This document shows positions 41,769 to 52,109 of a stretch of DNA of 64,000 nt, one piece after another. The position numbers and the translations under genes were made by a program. Origin of the DNA: Bradyrhizobium sp. SZCCT0231 (GTDB lineage: Bacteria; Pseudomonadota; Alphaproteobacteria; Rhizobiales; Xanthobacteraceae); assembly GCF_018130245.1 (NCBI RefSeq), contig NZ_JAFCKP010000001.1, positions 248,001-312,000 on the forward strand. The letters are read 5' to 3'. Positions within the stretch are counted from its first letter, which is position 1. Each line of letters opens with the position of its first letter. The notes beneath the pieces are model-generated. The model was not told where the DNA came from, searched no databases, and saw only the letters and a list, made by a program, of their open reading frames with translations.

Positions 41769-44132
41769 ATGCCCGTTGATTCCGCCCGTCTGGACACATT
41801 GACTGCACTGGCCCGCAAGGCGCTGTGGCTGTCGTCCTGGACCATCCACCATGCCAACCACGTCCGCCCCAATGCGGATGGACTCAAGGTCGGCGGCCAC
41901 CAGGCCTCCTCCGCCTCGCTCGCCACCATCATGTCGGCGCTGTATTTCCACGTGCTGCGCCCAGAGGATCGCGTCGCGGTGAAGCCGCATGCGAGCCCGG
42001 TGTTCCACGCCATCCAGTATCTGTTCGGCCGGCAGAGCCGCGAGAAGCTGGAGAACTTTCGCGGCTTCAAGGGCGCGCAGTCCTATCCCTCGCGCACCAA
42101 GGACGTCGACGATGTCGATTTCTCCACCGGCTCGGTCGGCCTCGGCGTCGCGCAGACGCTGTTCTCTTCGCTGGTGCAGGACTACGTCAAGGCACACGGC
42201 TGGATGAAGGACCGCCGCGAAGGGCGGATGATTGCGCTCGTCGGCGACGCCGAGATGGACGAGGGCAACATCTTCGAAGCGCTCGCGGAGGGCTGGAAGC
42301 ACGGCCTGCGCAACACCTGGTGGGTGGTCGACTATAACCGCCAGTCGCTCGATGCCGTCGTGCGCGAGGGGCTCTGGGAAAAGTTCGAGACCATGTTCCG
42401 CAATTTCGGCTGGGACGTGGTGATCGTGAAATACGGCCGCCTGATGCGCGAGGCCTTCGCCGAGCCGGGCGGCGAGGCGCTCAAGCGCTGGATCGACAAC
42501 TGCCCGAACGCGCTCTACGCGGCGCTGTGCTTCCAGGGCGGTGCGGCCTTCAGAAAACATCTGCATGACGAGATCGGCGACCAGGGCCCGATCACCAGGC
42601 TGATCGACAAGCGCAGCGACGAGGAACTGTTGGCGCTGATGTCGAACCTCGGCGGCCATGACATGGCGAGCATGATCGAGGCTTTCGACGCCATCGATCA
42701 CGATCGTCCGGTCTGCTTCATCGCCTACACGATCAAGGGCGTCGGCCTGCCGTTCCAGGGCCACAAGGACAACCACGCCGGCCTGATGACGGTCGCGCAG
42801 ATGGAGAAGTACCGCGACAGCCAGAACATCCGTCCCGGCCATGAATGGGACAAGTTCGAAGGGCTGTCGCAGGATGCCTCCGAACTGGAAGCTTTCCTCG
42901 CGCGGGTGCCGTTCAACCAGGACGGCCGCCGCTTGAGCGCTCCCGTCGTCGAGGTGCCCGCGCAGCTCGCCTTCAAGCCGTCGCCGCAGATGTCGACCCA
43001 GCAGGGCTTTGGCCTCGTGCTGAACGAGATCGCGCGCAGCGACAGCGAGCTGGCCAGGCGCATCGTGACGACCTCGCCCGACGTCACCGTCTCGACCAAT
43101 CTCGGCCCCTGGGTCAACCGGCGTGGGCTGTTCGCGCGCGCCGAGAAAGCGGACTTATTCCGCAGCGAGAAAATTCCGTCGACCTATAATTGGGATGCCT
43201 CGCCAAAGGGGCAGCATCTCGAGCTCGGCATCGCCGAGATGAACCTGTTCATCATGCTCTCGGCGCTCGGCCTGTCGCACCAGATCAACGGCGAGCGGTT
43301 GCTGCCGGTCGGCACGCTCTACGATCCCTTCATCGAGCGCGGCCTCGATGCGCTGAACTATGCCTGCTACCAGGATGCGCGCTTCATGGTGGCGGCGACG
43401 CCGTCCGGCATCACGCTGGCGCCCGAAGGCGGCGCGCATCAGTCGATCGCAACGCCCTTGATCGGCATGGCGCAGGACGGGCTCTCCTCGTTCGAGCCGG
43501 CCTTCGTCGACGAGCTCGCCGTGATCATGGCTTTCGGTTTCCAGCACATGCAGCGCGATCCGGGCGAGGGCGGTTCCGTGTACCTGCGCCTCTCGACGCG
43601 CAGCATCGAGCAGGCGCAGCGGATCATGACGCCTGACCTGCAGCAGGGCATCACGGACGGCGCCTATTGGCTGCGCAAGCCGGGCCCGAATGCCGAGGTC
43701 GTGATCGCCTATACCGGCGCGGTCGCGCCGGAGGCGATCGAGGCGACCGGCTTCATCGGCGAAAGCCGCCGCGACGTTGGCCTGCTCGCGATCACCTCGG
43801 CCGATCGCCTGCATGCAGGCTGGACCGCCGCACGGAAATTGCGGCGCGACCGGCGCGGCGTGCAGCATCTCAGCCATATCGAAAAGCTGCTGGCGCCGCT
43901 GCCGCGCGACTGCGGGATCGTCACCGTGATCGACGGCCATCCCTCCGCGCTCGGCTGGCTCGGCAGCGTCCGCGGCCATCGTGTCGAGGCGCTCGGCGTC
44001 GAGCAGTTCGGCCAGACCGGGAGCATCGCGGACCTCTACCGTCACTACGGCATCGATGCCAACGCCATCATCGATGCAGCTGAAAGCCTCACCACCGGCG
44101 CGCCGGTGCTGCACCGGAAGATGGCGGTGTAG
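41769..44132 (+). CDS. Thiamine-diphosphate E1 component, homodimeric pyruvate dehydrogenase (AceE)-like / transketolase fold
   Basis: A 787-residue enzyme of the homodimeric 2-oxoacid dehydrogenase E1 / transketolase type. The ThDP-Mg motif is GDAEMDEGNIFEAL (residues 159-172), ending with the Asn of VVDYN near residue 190. A KGVGLPFQGHKDNHAG loop and a Pyr-domain GIAEMN segment, carrying the Glu that activates ThDP, are present. It is about 100 residues shorter than E. coli AceE, mostly at the N-terminus where E2 docks. No E2 or E3 gene is adjacent. The start at 41769 lies 75 bp downstream of an in-frame ATG that overlaps the Lrp promoter region. Confidence 0.85.
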   Translation: MPVDSARLDTLTALARKALWLSSWTIHHANHVRPNADGLKVGGHQASSASLATIMSALYFHVLRPEDRVAVKPHASPVFHAIQYLFGRQSREKLENFRGFKGAQSYPSRTKDVDDVDFSTGSVGLGVAQTLFSSLVQDYVKAHGWMKDRREGRMIALVGDAEMDEGNIFEALAEGWKHGLRNTWWVVDYNRQSLDAVVREGLWEKFETMFRNFGWDVVIVKYGRLMREAFAEPGGEALKRWIDNCPNALYAALCFQGGAAFRKHLHDEIGDQGPITRLIDKRSDEELLALMSNLGGHDMASMIEAFDAIDHDRPVCFIAYTIKGVGLPFQGHKDNHAGLMTVAQMEKYRDSQNIRPGHEWDKFEGLSQDASELEAFLARVPFNQDGRRLSAPVVEVPAQLAFKPSPQMSTQQGFGLVLNEIARSDSELARRIVTTSPDVTVSTNLGPWVNRRGLFARAEKADLFRSEKIPSTYNWDASPKGQHLELGIAEMNLFIMLSALGLSHQINGERLLPVGTLYDPFIERGLDALNYACYQDARFMVAATPSGITLAPEGGAHQSIATPLIGMAQDGLSSFEPAFVDELAVIMAFGFQHMQRDPGEGGSVYLRLSTRSIEQAQRIMTPDLQQGITDGAYWLRKPGPNAEVVIAYTGAVAPEAIEATGFIGESRRDVGLLAITSADRLHAGWTAARKLRRDRRGVQHLSHIEKLLAPLPRDCGIVTVIDGHPSALGWLGSVRGHRVEALGVEQFGQTGSIADLYRHYGIDANAIIDAAESLTTGAPVLHRKMAV

Positions 44133-44148
44133 TCGAGGTAACCATCCT

Positions 44149-44253
44149 GTCATTCCGGGGCGACGCGGAGCGTCGAGCCCGGAATCCATTGGGCGTCAGG
44201 GCAGGTGGTGAAATGGATTCCGGGTTCGCGACTTTGTCGCGCCCCGGAATGAC
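44149..44253. repeat. Dispersed palindromic repeat, GTCATTCCGGGG family, copy 3
   Basis: Opens GTCATTCCGGGGCGACG and closes GTCGCGCCCCGGAATGAC. The inner pair CCCGGAATCCATT and AATGGATTCCGGG is near-identical in layout to the copy at 1258-1362. It fills the gap downstream of the E1-like gene. Confidence 0.85.
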
Positions 44254-44406
44254 GGCTGAGAGAACCTTGCCACGTTCCCGCCATCGGCTCATATACCTCC
44301 GTCCGCCGCAACGCTGGCCCCGCATATGGCGGGTTCAACTGCCGGCGCTTTCGTGCAAGGATGCCTGCCGAAACGCCCCCTCCAAGCCCCCAAGAAGAGG
44401 TTAACG

Positions 44407-45837
44407 ATGGTCAATCGCATGCAATTCTACATCGACGGCGCCTGGGTCGATCCCGCCGTCAAGAAGTCCACCGCCGTGGTCAATCCGGCGACGGAAGAGG
44501 CGATGTACGAGGTTGCGCTCGGCTCCAAGGCCGATGTCGACAAGGCCGTTGCCGCCGCCAAGCGCGCCTTCGCAACGTTCTCCCAGACCAGCCGCGAGGA
44601 GCGCGTCGCGCTGCTCACGAAAGTCATCGAGGTTTACAAGGGCCGTCTCAAGGAGATCGGCGCGGCCGTCTCCGACGAGATGGGTGCGCCGCTGCCGATG
44701 GCGGAGAAGCTCCAGGCCGGCGCCGGCCTCGGCCATCTCATGACCACGCTCGACGTGCTCAAGAACTATCATTTCGAGGAGCCGGTCGGCACCGCCATGG
44801 TGCTGCGCGAGCCGATCGGCGTGGTCGGCATGATCACGCCCTGGAACTGGCCGTTGAACCAGATCGCCTGCAAGGTCGCGCCTGCGCTGGCCGCCGGCTG
44901 CACCATGATCCTGAAGCCGTCGGAATTCACCCCGACCTCGGCACTCATCTTCGCGGAAATCCTCCACGAAGCCGGCGTGCCGAAGGGCGTGTTCAACCTC
45001 GTCAACGGCCTCGGCCCCGAGGTCGGCGCCGCCATGAGCGAGCACCCCGACATCGACATGATCTCGTTCACCGGCTCGACCCGTGCCGGCATCGACGTGG
45101 CGAAGCGCGCAGCGCCGACCGTGAAGCGCGTCAGCCAGGAGCTTGGCGGCAAGTCGCCGAACGTCATCCTCGAAGGCGCCGACCTCACGAAGGCGGTGAC
45201 CGGCGGCGTGATGCACATGTTCAACAACTCCGGCCAGTCCTGCAACGCGCCCTCGCGCATGATCGTGCCGGCCTCGAAGATGAAGGAAGTCGCCGCGATC
45301 GCGAAGGCCGTCGCCGACAAGACCAAGGCCGGCGATCCGCGCGGCGAAGGCACGACCATCGGCCCGGTCGTCAATCGCGGCCAGTGGGACAAGATCCAGG
45401 CGCTGATCAAGAAGGGCATCGACGAGGGCGCAACCCTCGTCGCCGGCGGCCCGGGCCTGCCCGAGGGCGTCAACAAGGGCTTCTATGTCCGTCCGACCAT
45501 CTTCGCCGACGTCACCCCTGAGATGACGATTGCCCGCGAGGAAATCTTCGGACCGGTGCTGACCATCCTCGGCGCCAAGGACGAAGCCGACGCGGTCAAG
45601 ATCGCCAACGACACGCCCTATGGCCTCGCCGGCTACGTCTCGGGCGCTACGGTGGATGACGCCAAGCGCGTCGCGCGCCAGATCCGCGCCGGCAACGTCA
45701 ACCTCCAGGGCGTGCCGAATGACCGCACCGCGCCGTTCGGCGGCTACAAGCAGTCCGGCAACGGCCGCGAGTGGGGCAAGTACGGCCTCGAGGATTTCCT
45801 CGAAGTGAAGGCCGTCGCCGGCTTCAACGCGGCGTAA
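44407..45837 (+). CDS. NAD(P)-dependent aldehyde dehydrogenase
   Basis: A 476-residue ALDH. The oxyanion Asn is in ITPWNWPLNQI, the general-base Glu245 in SQELGGKSPN, and the nucleophile Cys279 in NNSGQSCNAPSR. The cofactor loop is FTGSTRAGI. Length and spacing are normal for the betaine/semialdehyde-type ALDH. Ahead of a lactonase, uronate dehydrogenase and sugar-acid dehydratase, it could oxidise alpha-ketoglutarate semialdehyde, but a separate role is possible. The ATG at 44407 fits family length; a strong terminator follows. Confidence 0.92.
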   Translation: MVNRMQFYIDGAWVDPAVKKSTAVVNPATEEAMYEVALGSKADVDKAVAAAKRAFATFSQTSREERVALLTKVIEVYKGRLKEIGAAVSDEMGAPLPMAEKLQAGAGLGHLMTTLDVLKNYHFEEPVGTAMVLREPIGVVGMITPWNWPLNQIACKVAPALAAGCTMILKPSEFTPTSALIFAEILHEAGVPKGVFNLVNGLGPEVGAAMSEHPDIDMISFTGSTRAGIDVAKRAAPTVKRVSQELGGKSPNVILEGADLTKAVTGGVMHMFNNSGQSCNAPSRMIVPASKMKEVAAIAKAVADKTKAGDPRGEGTTIGPVVNRGQWDKIQALIKKGIDEGATLVAGGPGLPEGVNKGFYVRPTIFADVTPEMTIAREEIFGPVLTILGAKDEADAVKIANDTPYGLAGYVSGATVDDAKRVARQIRAGNVNLQGVPNDRTAPFGGYKQSGNGREWGKYGLEDFLEVKAVAGFNAA

Positions 45838-45861
45838 GTTTTAGCGTCCGAACGAACAAAC

Positions 45862-45897
45862 AAAGCGCCGGAGCGGGCAACCGCTCCGGCGCTTTTT
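45862..45897 (+). terminator. Intrinsic terminator of the aldehyde dehydrogenase gene
   Basis: AAAGCGCCGGAGCGG and CCGCTCCGGCGCTTT form perfect 15-bp arms around GCAA, with the U-run TTTTT at the end. This is the clearest rho-independent terminator in the window. Confidence 0.92.
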
Positions 45898-45929
45898 CGC
45901 TTCGCTCGCAATGACGGAAGAGGGATCTC

Positions 45930-46024
45930 GTAGGGTGGGCAAAGGCGCGCTCTTCGCGCGACGTGCCCACCATTCCACGACGAACAAGAATTGGTGGGCA
46001 CGCTTTCGCTTTGCCCACCCTACG
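45930..46024. repeat. Dispersed repeat, GTAGGGTGGGCAAAG family, copy 2
   Basis: Opens CGTAGGGTGGGCAAAGGCGC and closes GCTTTGCCCACCCTACG, with inner CGTGCCCACCATT and AATTGGTGGGCACG. It lies between the convergent ALDH and SMP-30 genes. Confidence 0.85.
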
Positions 46025-46052
46025 AGACCGTGCTCACGGTGGAAAAAGAATC

Positions 46053-46123
46053 GTAGCCCGCATGGAGCGAAGCGAAATGCGGGGACACTTTTCCGGATTA
46101 CGCTGCGCTCCATCCGGGCTACG
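46053..46123. repeat. Dispersed inverted repeat CGTAGCCCGCATGGAGCG
   Basis: CGTAGCCCGCATGGAGCGAAG and its near-inverse CGCTGCGCTCCATCCGGGCTACG bracket a GAAATGCGGGGACACTTTTCCGG core. It is a different family from its neighbour and ends 12 bp before the SMP-30 stop. Confidence 0.8.
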
Positions 46124-46135
46124 GGAAAGCAGCGC

Positions 46136-47116
<981 letters not shown>

Positions 47117-47173
47117 GTGCAGGTCTCTTTGTTTGCGTTCCCTCTGGACAAACCTGCTATCATTAGAGACATG

Positions 47174-47190
47174 TGACCGCAAATCGGTCA
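47174..47190. promoter_or_regulatory. Operator-like inverted repeat in the lactonase/uronate dehydrogenase promoter
   Basis: TGACCG-CAAAT-CGGTCA is a perfect 6-bp dyad with 5-bp centre, in the 92 bp between the two divergent starts. It sits 19 bases from the uronate dehydrogenase ATG, where a bound regulator would block both genes. The regulator is not adjacent. Confidence 0.6.
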
Positions 47191-47208
47191 GCACAGGTGA
47201 GGAAAGAC

Positions 47209-48033
47209 ATGCCGCGTATTTTGATGACGGGAGCTTCGGGCGGAATCGGCACGAGCCTGCGAAAGCTGCTGCCGCCGATCTATCCGGATCTCCTGCTCTC
47301 CGACATCAAGCCGCCTGCCGATCTCAGCCCGAACGAAAAATTCAAGGCGGCGGACCTCGCCGATCTCGCGCAAGTCGAGGCGATCTGCGAGGGCGTCGAC
47401 GGCATCATCCATTTCGGCGGCTATTCGGTCGAGGGCACCTGGGATCAGATCCTCCAGGCCAACATCATCGGCGGCTACAATCTGTTCGAGGCCGCGTACC
47501 GCAAGGGCATCAAGCGCGTGGTGTTCGCCTCGTCGAACCACGCCGTCGGCTTCTATCCGCGCCACCACAAGATCGGCACCGACGTCACGCCGCGCCCGGA
47601 CGGCCGCTACGGCGTCAGCAAGGTGTTCGGCGAGGCCGTCGGCGCGCTCTACGCGGACAAGCACGGGATGAAGGTGACCTGCCTGCGCATCGGCAATTTC
47701 GGCGACATGCCGCTCGACCAGCGCCGGCTCTCGATCTGGCTCAAGCCGGACGACCTCGTACAGCTCTGCCGCATCGGGCTCGAGCATCCCGACATCCATT
47801 TCGAGGTCTTCTACGGCGCCTCCTTCAACGAGCGCGCCTGGTGGGACAACCATCGCGCCTACGAGTTCGGCTATCGTCCCACTGGCCGCGCCGAAGATTT
47901 CCGCGAGCATGCGATGGCCGAGCAGGCGAAGCTGAAGCCGGATCCGGTCGGCGATTATTTCCAGGGCGGCACGTTCTGCAGCATGGAGTTCGACGCTGAT
48001 CCGAGCCGGATCATTGATTGGAACAAGAGATAA
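47209..48033 (+). CDS. udh: Uronate dehydrogenase-like NAD-dependent short-chain dehydrogenase
   Basis: A 274-residue extended SDR protein. The glycine motif is TGASGGIG (residues 7-14), the catalytic Tyr134 and Lys138 are in YGVSK, and the Ser region is FASSNHAVGFYPR, a signature of uronate dehydrogenases. Those enzymes are also about 265-275 residues. The reaction would be D-galacturonate or D-glucuronate to the aldaro-lactone with NAD+. The lactonase encoded divergently would act next. The ATG at 47209 has GAGGAAAG upstream; an in-frame upstream start lies inside the operator. Confidence 0.87.
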   Translation: MPRILMTGASGGIGTSLRKLLPPIYPDLLLSDIKPPADLSPNEKFKAADLADLAQVEAICEGVDGIIHFGGYSVEGTWDQILQANIIGGYNLFEAAYRKGIKRVVFASSNHAVGFYPRHHKIGTDVTPRPDGRYGVSKVFGEAVGALYADKHGMKVTCLRIGNFGDMPLDQRRLSIWLKPDDLVQLCRIGLEHPDIHFEVFYGASFNERAWWDNHRAYEFGYRPTGRAEDFREHAMAEQAKLKPDPVGDYFQGGTFCSMEFDADPSRIIDWNKR

Positions 48034-48127
48034 TAATGTGGTTGCAATGCAGGTGCGCTATCGTGCTCGGCTCTTATTGACAATCAGAGCGCGCCCTGTA
48101 CCACAAGCGTAACGTCGAAGGAGCGGC

Positions 48128-49843
48128 ATGATGACGAGCGGCTTGCGCAAAGGTCTGACGAGCTATGGCGATGCCGGCTTCTCGCTGTTCCTGCGCAAGG
48201 CGTTCATCAAGGCGATGGGCTATTCCGACGACGCGCTGCAGCGCCCGATTGTCGGCATCACCAACACCTATAGCGACTACAATCCCTGCCACGGCAACGT
48301 CCCGCAGATCATCGAAGCCGCCAAGCGCGGTGTGATGCTGTCGGGCGCGATGCCGTTCGTGTTCCCGACCATCTCGATCGCCGAGAGCTTTGCGCATCCG
48401 ACCTCGATGTACCTGCGCAATCTGATGGCGATGGACACCGAGGAGATGATCCGCGCGCAGCCGATGGATGCGGTGATCGTGATCGGCGGCTGCGACAAGA
48501 CGCTGCCGGCGCAGGTGATGGCGGCGATCAGCGCCGATTTGCCGACCGTGGTCATTCCTGTCGGGCCCATGGTGGTCGGTCATCACAAGGGCGAGGTGCT
48601 TGGGGCCTGCACCGACTGCCGCCGTCTCTGGGCGAAATATCGCGCCGGCGACATGGACGATGCAGAGATCGAGGCGGTGAACGGGCGTCTCGCGCCGTCG
48701 GTCGGCACCTGCATGGTGATGGGGACGGCCTCGACCATGGCCTGCATGATCGAGGCGATGGGCCTGTCGCTGCCGATGAGCGCGACGATTCCGGCGCCGC
48801 ATGCCGAGCGCTTCCGCCTCGCCGAGGCGAGCGGCAAGGTCGCGGCCAAGATGGCGAAGGCCAGGGGGCCGAAGCCGAGCGAAGTGTTGACGCCAGCGTC
48901 ATTCAAGAACGCGCAGGTCGTGCTCCAGGCCATCGGCGGCTCGACCAACGGCCTGATCCATCTGACCGCGATGGCGCATCGCTCGCCGCACCGGCTCGAT
49001 CTCGAAGCGTTCGACCAGATCGGCCGCGAGGTGCCGGTGCTGGTCGACCTGAAGCCGTCCGGCGAGCACTATATGGAGCACTTCCACCACGCCGGCGGCG
49101 TGCCGAAGCTGCTGGCGCAGCTCGGCGATCTCATCGATCTCGATGCCAGGACCGTCACCGGCCAGACGCTGCGCGATGTCGCGGCGAATGCGGAGGACGT
49201 GCCGGGCCAGGATGCGATCCGCCCGCGCAATAATCCGATCAAGAACGAGGGCGGTCTCGCCATCCTGCACGGCAATCTCGCGCCGCGCGGTGCTGTCATC
49301 AAGCAGTCGGCCGCGAGCCCAAAACTGCTGCAGCACACCGGGCGCGCCGTCGTGTTCGAATCCGTCGAGGACATGACCTTGCGGGTCGACGATCCCGATC
49401 TCGACGTCACCGCCGACGACGTGCTGGTGCTGCGCAATGCCGGCCCGAAGGGCGCGCCCGGCATGCCGGAAGCAGGCTATCTGCCGATCCCGAAGAAGCT
49501 CGCGCGTGGCGGCACCAAGGACATGGTGCGCATCTCGGATGCGCGCATGAGCGGCACCGCGTTCGGCACCATCGTGCTGCACATCACGCCGGAATCCGCC
49601 GTTGGCGGGCCGCTCACGCTGGTGCAGAACGGCGACATGATCCGCCTCGACGTTGCCAGGCGCAGCATCGAGCTGCTGGTCGATGCGGCCGAGCTGGAGC
49701 GGCGCCGTGCTGCGTTGAAGCCGGTTGCCGCGCCCGAGGAAGCAAGGCGCGGCTACGCCTGGCTGTTCAACGAGACCATCCTGCAGGCCGACGAGGGCTG
49801 CGACTTCGATTTCATGCAGAGGAATGGGCCCGCGAAGGGCTGA
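48128..49843 (+). CDS. IlvD/Edd-family dehydratase, sugar-acid (arabonate/xylonate) type
   Basis: A 571-residue Fe-S dehydratase. Cluster ligands are Cys54 (NPCHGN), Cys122 (GGCDKT) and Cys194 (VGTCMVMG), with Lys124 in the position that is carbamylated in L-arabonate dehydratase. The C-terminal DARMSGTAFGTIV segment carries the active-site Ser. Spacing follows pentonate dehydratases more closely than branched-chain IlvD. It would convert an aldonate to a 2-keto-3-deoxy acid. It is 94 bp downstream of udh on the same strand. Aldarate use is inference. Confidence 0.88.
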   Translation: MMTSGLRKGLTSYGDAGFSLFLRKAFIKAMGYSDDALQRPIVGITNTYSDYNPCHGNVPQIIEAAKRGVMLSGAMPFVFPTISIAESFAHPTSMYLRNLMAMDTEEMIRAQPMDAVIVIGGCDKTLPAQVMAAISADLPTVVIPVGPMVVGHHKGEVLGACTDCRRLWAKYRAGDMDDAEIEAVNGRLAPSVGTCMVMGTASTMACMIEAMGLSLPMSATIPAPHAERFRLAEASGKVAAKMAKARGPKPSEVLTPASFKNAQVVLQAIGGSTNGLIHLTAMAHRSPHRLDLEAFDQIGREVPVLVDLKPSGEHYMEHFHHAGGVPKLLAQLGDLIDLDARTVTGQTLRDVAANAEDVPGQDAIRPRNNPIKNEGGLAILHGNLAPRGAVIKQSAASPKLLQHTGRAVVFESVEDMTLRVDDPDLDVTADDVLVLRNAGPKGAPGMPEAGYLPIPKKLARGGTKDMVRISDARMSGTAFGTIVLHITPESAVGGPLTLVQNGDMIRLDVARRSIELLVDAAELERRRAALKPVAAPEEARRGYAWLFNETILQADEGCDFDFMQRNGPAKG

Positions 49844-49862
49844 GCCACCGACCGCGTGGCCG

Positions 49863-50657
49863 CTACTTCCCCTTGCTGGTGAACTTCTTCACGGCGGCGC
49901 GGAACGCGTCCGTGTTCATCGCCATGATGATCTTGTGCTCCTCGGCATCGAGCTGCTGCTTCACCGGCGTCGTGGCGGCCTGGTAGACCAGCTGCTTGGT
50001 GCCGGCGATCGCCGCCGGCGGATTCTGCGCGAGACGCTCGGCAAGTTTTCGCGTGGCGGTCTTCAGCTCGGCGGCAGGAGCGACCTTCGCAACCAAGCCC
50101 CATTCATAGGCCTGCTGCGCGGTAAAATTGTCTTCGGACAGGAAGATCTGCAGCGCCCGGCGGGAGCCGACCGTGCCGACGATGCCGACCGTCGAGCCGC
50201 CATCCGGCGATACCCCGATCTTGGCATAGGCGGGCGTGAACTTGGCATCCTCCGCCGCGATGCAGAGGTCGGTGACGAAGGCGAGGCCCATGCCGGCGCC
50301 GGCGGCCGAGCCGTGCACGCTCGACAGCGAGATTTTCGGCATGCGCCTGACGATCTCGATGAAGGCATGATAGTGCTTCAGGAGCTCGCCGACGACGGGC
50401 GTCACCGTGCCGGCTTCGGCGGCGGCCCCGATCGTCTGCAAATCGCCGCCGGCGCAGAACGCGCGGCCTTCGCCTTCGAGCACGACGACGCGGATCTCGT
50501 CCGCGCCGTCGATATAGGCTGCGAGCTGTTCAAGCTTCTGTGCAATCGCAAGGTTGATCGCGTTGAACGCGGCAGGGCGGTTCAGCGTGATGGTCGCGAT
50601 CGGGCCGTCGATCCGCAGCAGGGCGGGATCATCGGGCTTTGAGACGGGAGCGGTCAT
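49863..50657 (-). CDS. Enoyl-CoA hydratase/isomerase family protein
   Basis: A 264-residue crotonase. The oxyanion-hole segments are EGEGRAFCAGGDLQTIG and SVHGSAAGAGMGLAFVTDLC. FTPAYAKIGVSPDGGST follows and resembles the PaaG/isomerase-like branch. The start at 50657 precedes the family's N-terminal strand; upstream in-frame codons overlap the divergent reductase promoter. Substrate unknown. Confidence 0.85.
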   Translation of the reverse strand: MTAPVSKPDDPALLRIDGPIATITLNRPAAFNAINLAIAQKLEQLAAYIDGADEIRVVVLEGEGRAFCAGGDLQTIGAAAEAGTVTPVVGELLKHYHAFIEIVRRMPKISLSSVHGSAAGAGMGLAFVTDLCIAAEDAKFTPAYAKIGVSPDGGSTVGIVGTVGSRRALQIFLSEDNFTAQQAYEWGLVAKVAPAAELKTATRKLAERLAQNPPAAIAGTKQLVYQAATTPVKQQLDAEEHKIIMAMNTDAFRAAVKKFTSKGK

Positions 50658-50884
50658 CTGGAAAATCTCCGGCAGGAGGTCGAGGCTCGAACTAAATCGC
50701 AGAAGGGCGGGGGTGACAATCCCCGGCCGCCGCTCTTGCGCCGGGCGGAACGATAGGCTCAAATGGGGGCGCTTTCGCCAAGGGACGGACACGAGCGCCG
50801 GCTCCTCGCAAGGCCAGCAACCAAAATCAGCGAGAGAGGAGACGGCATGGGTCACGCTCGTGTCTTCCGGAAATGGGCTGTCCA

Positions 50885-52105
50885 ATGAGCGGCGGTCCGG
50901 TGATCATCGTCGGGGCCGGCCATGGCGGCTACCAGGTCGCGGCATCGCTGCGTCAGGCCGGCTTTTCGGACCGCATCTGCCTGATCAACGACGAGGCGCA
51001 TCTGCCCTATCAGCGGCCGCCGTTGTCCAAGGCCTACATCAAGGGCTCCGCGGGTCCGGAGAGCCTGATGTTCCGGCCGGAGAAGTTTTACCAGGACCAG
51101 AAGATCGAGCTGATCGCGGGCCGCGCCGTTTCGATCGACCGCGCGGGACGCAAGGTGCATCTCGCATCCGGCGAGACGCTGCCTTATGGCCACCTCGTGC
51201 TGGCGACCGGTGCGCGCAATCGGCTCCTTGATTTGCCGAATGCCAATCTGCCCGATGTGAAATATTTGCGCATCCTCGACGACAGCGAGTCGCTCAGGCA
51301 GATCATGCCGTCGAAGAAGCGCGCCGTGATCATCGGCGCCGGCTTCATCGGCCTCGAATTCGCCGCGACCGCCCGGATCAAGGGCCTCGAGGTCGACGTG
51401 CTCGAGCTCGCTCCGCGCGTGATGGCGCGGGCGGTGACAGCGGAGGTCTCGGACTATTTCCAGGCACGGCATCGCGAGGCCGGCATCCGCATCCATCTCG
51501 GCGTGCAGGCCACCTCCATCGAAGCGGAGGGCGGCAAGGTCACCGGCGTTTCCTTGAGCGACGGGCGGCATCTGCCGGCCGACCTCGTCGTGGTCGGCGT
51601 CGGCGTGCTGCCGAACATCGAGCTCGCGGCCGAGGCCGGGCTTCCGGTCGCGGCCGGCATCATCGTCGACGAATATCTTGCCACGGCCGATCCAGACATC
51701 TCCGCGATCGGCGATTGCGCGTTGTTCGCAAGCCCGCGCTTCGGCGGCTCGCTGCGGCTGGAATCGGTGCAGAACGCCACCGATCACGCCCGCTGCCTCG
51801 CGGCGCGGCTGACCGGCGACAAGAAGGCTTACGATAGTCATCCCTGGTTCTGGAGCGACCAGGGCGACGACAAGCTCCAGATCGCTGGCCTCACCACCGG
51901 CTACGACCGTGTCGTGTTGCGCGGCGATCCCGCCAGGAAGGCGTTCTCGGCGTTCTGCTATCACGGCGACAGGCTGCTCGGCATCGAGTCCATCAACCGC
52001 GCCGGCGATCACATGTTCGGCCGCCGCTTGCAGGCCATGGACCGCACCATCACGCCGGAGCAGGCCGCGGACGAGAGTTTTGACCTGAAGAGCGCGCTGG
52101 CATAG
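50885..52105 (+). CDS. Ferredoxin reductase (putidaredoxin/rhodocoxin reductase type)
   Basis: A 406-residue FAD protein. The FAD motif is VIIVGAGHGGYQVAASL (residues 6-22), the NAD motif is AVIIGAGFIGLEFAATA, and the second FAD contact is DISAIGDCALF. The C-terminal WFWSDQGDDKLQIAG segment is diagnostic of oxygenase-coupled ferredoxin reductases. It would move electrons from NADH to a [2Fe-2S] ferredoxin for a P450 or ring-hydroxylating oxygenase. Neither partner is in the window. Divergent from the crotonase gene. Confidence 0.92.
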   Translation: MSGGPVIIVGAGHGGYQVAASLRQAGFSDRICLINDEAHLPYQRPPLSKAYIKGSAGPESLMFRPEKFYQDQKIELIAGRAVSIDRAGRKVHLASGETLPYGHLVLATGARNRLLDLPNANLPDVKYLRILDDSESLRQIMPSKKRAVIIGAGFIGLEFAATARIKGLEVDVLELAPRVMARAVTAEVSDYFQARHREAGIRIHLGVQATSIEAEGGKVTGVSLSDGRHLPADLVVVGVGVLPNIELAAEAGLPVAAGIIVDEYLATADPDISAIGDCALFASPRFGGSLRLESVQNATDHARCLAARLTGDKKAYDSHPWFWSDQGDDKLQIAGLTTGYDRVVLRGDPARKAFSAFCYHGDRLLGIESINRAGDHMFGRRLQAMDRTITPEQAADESFDLKSALA

Positions 52106-52109
52106 GCCC

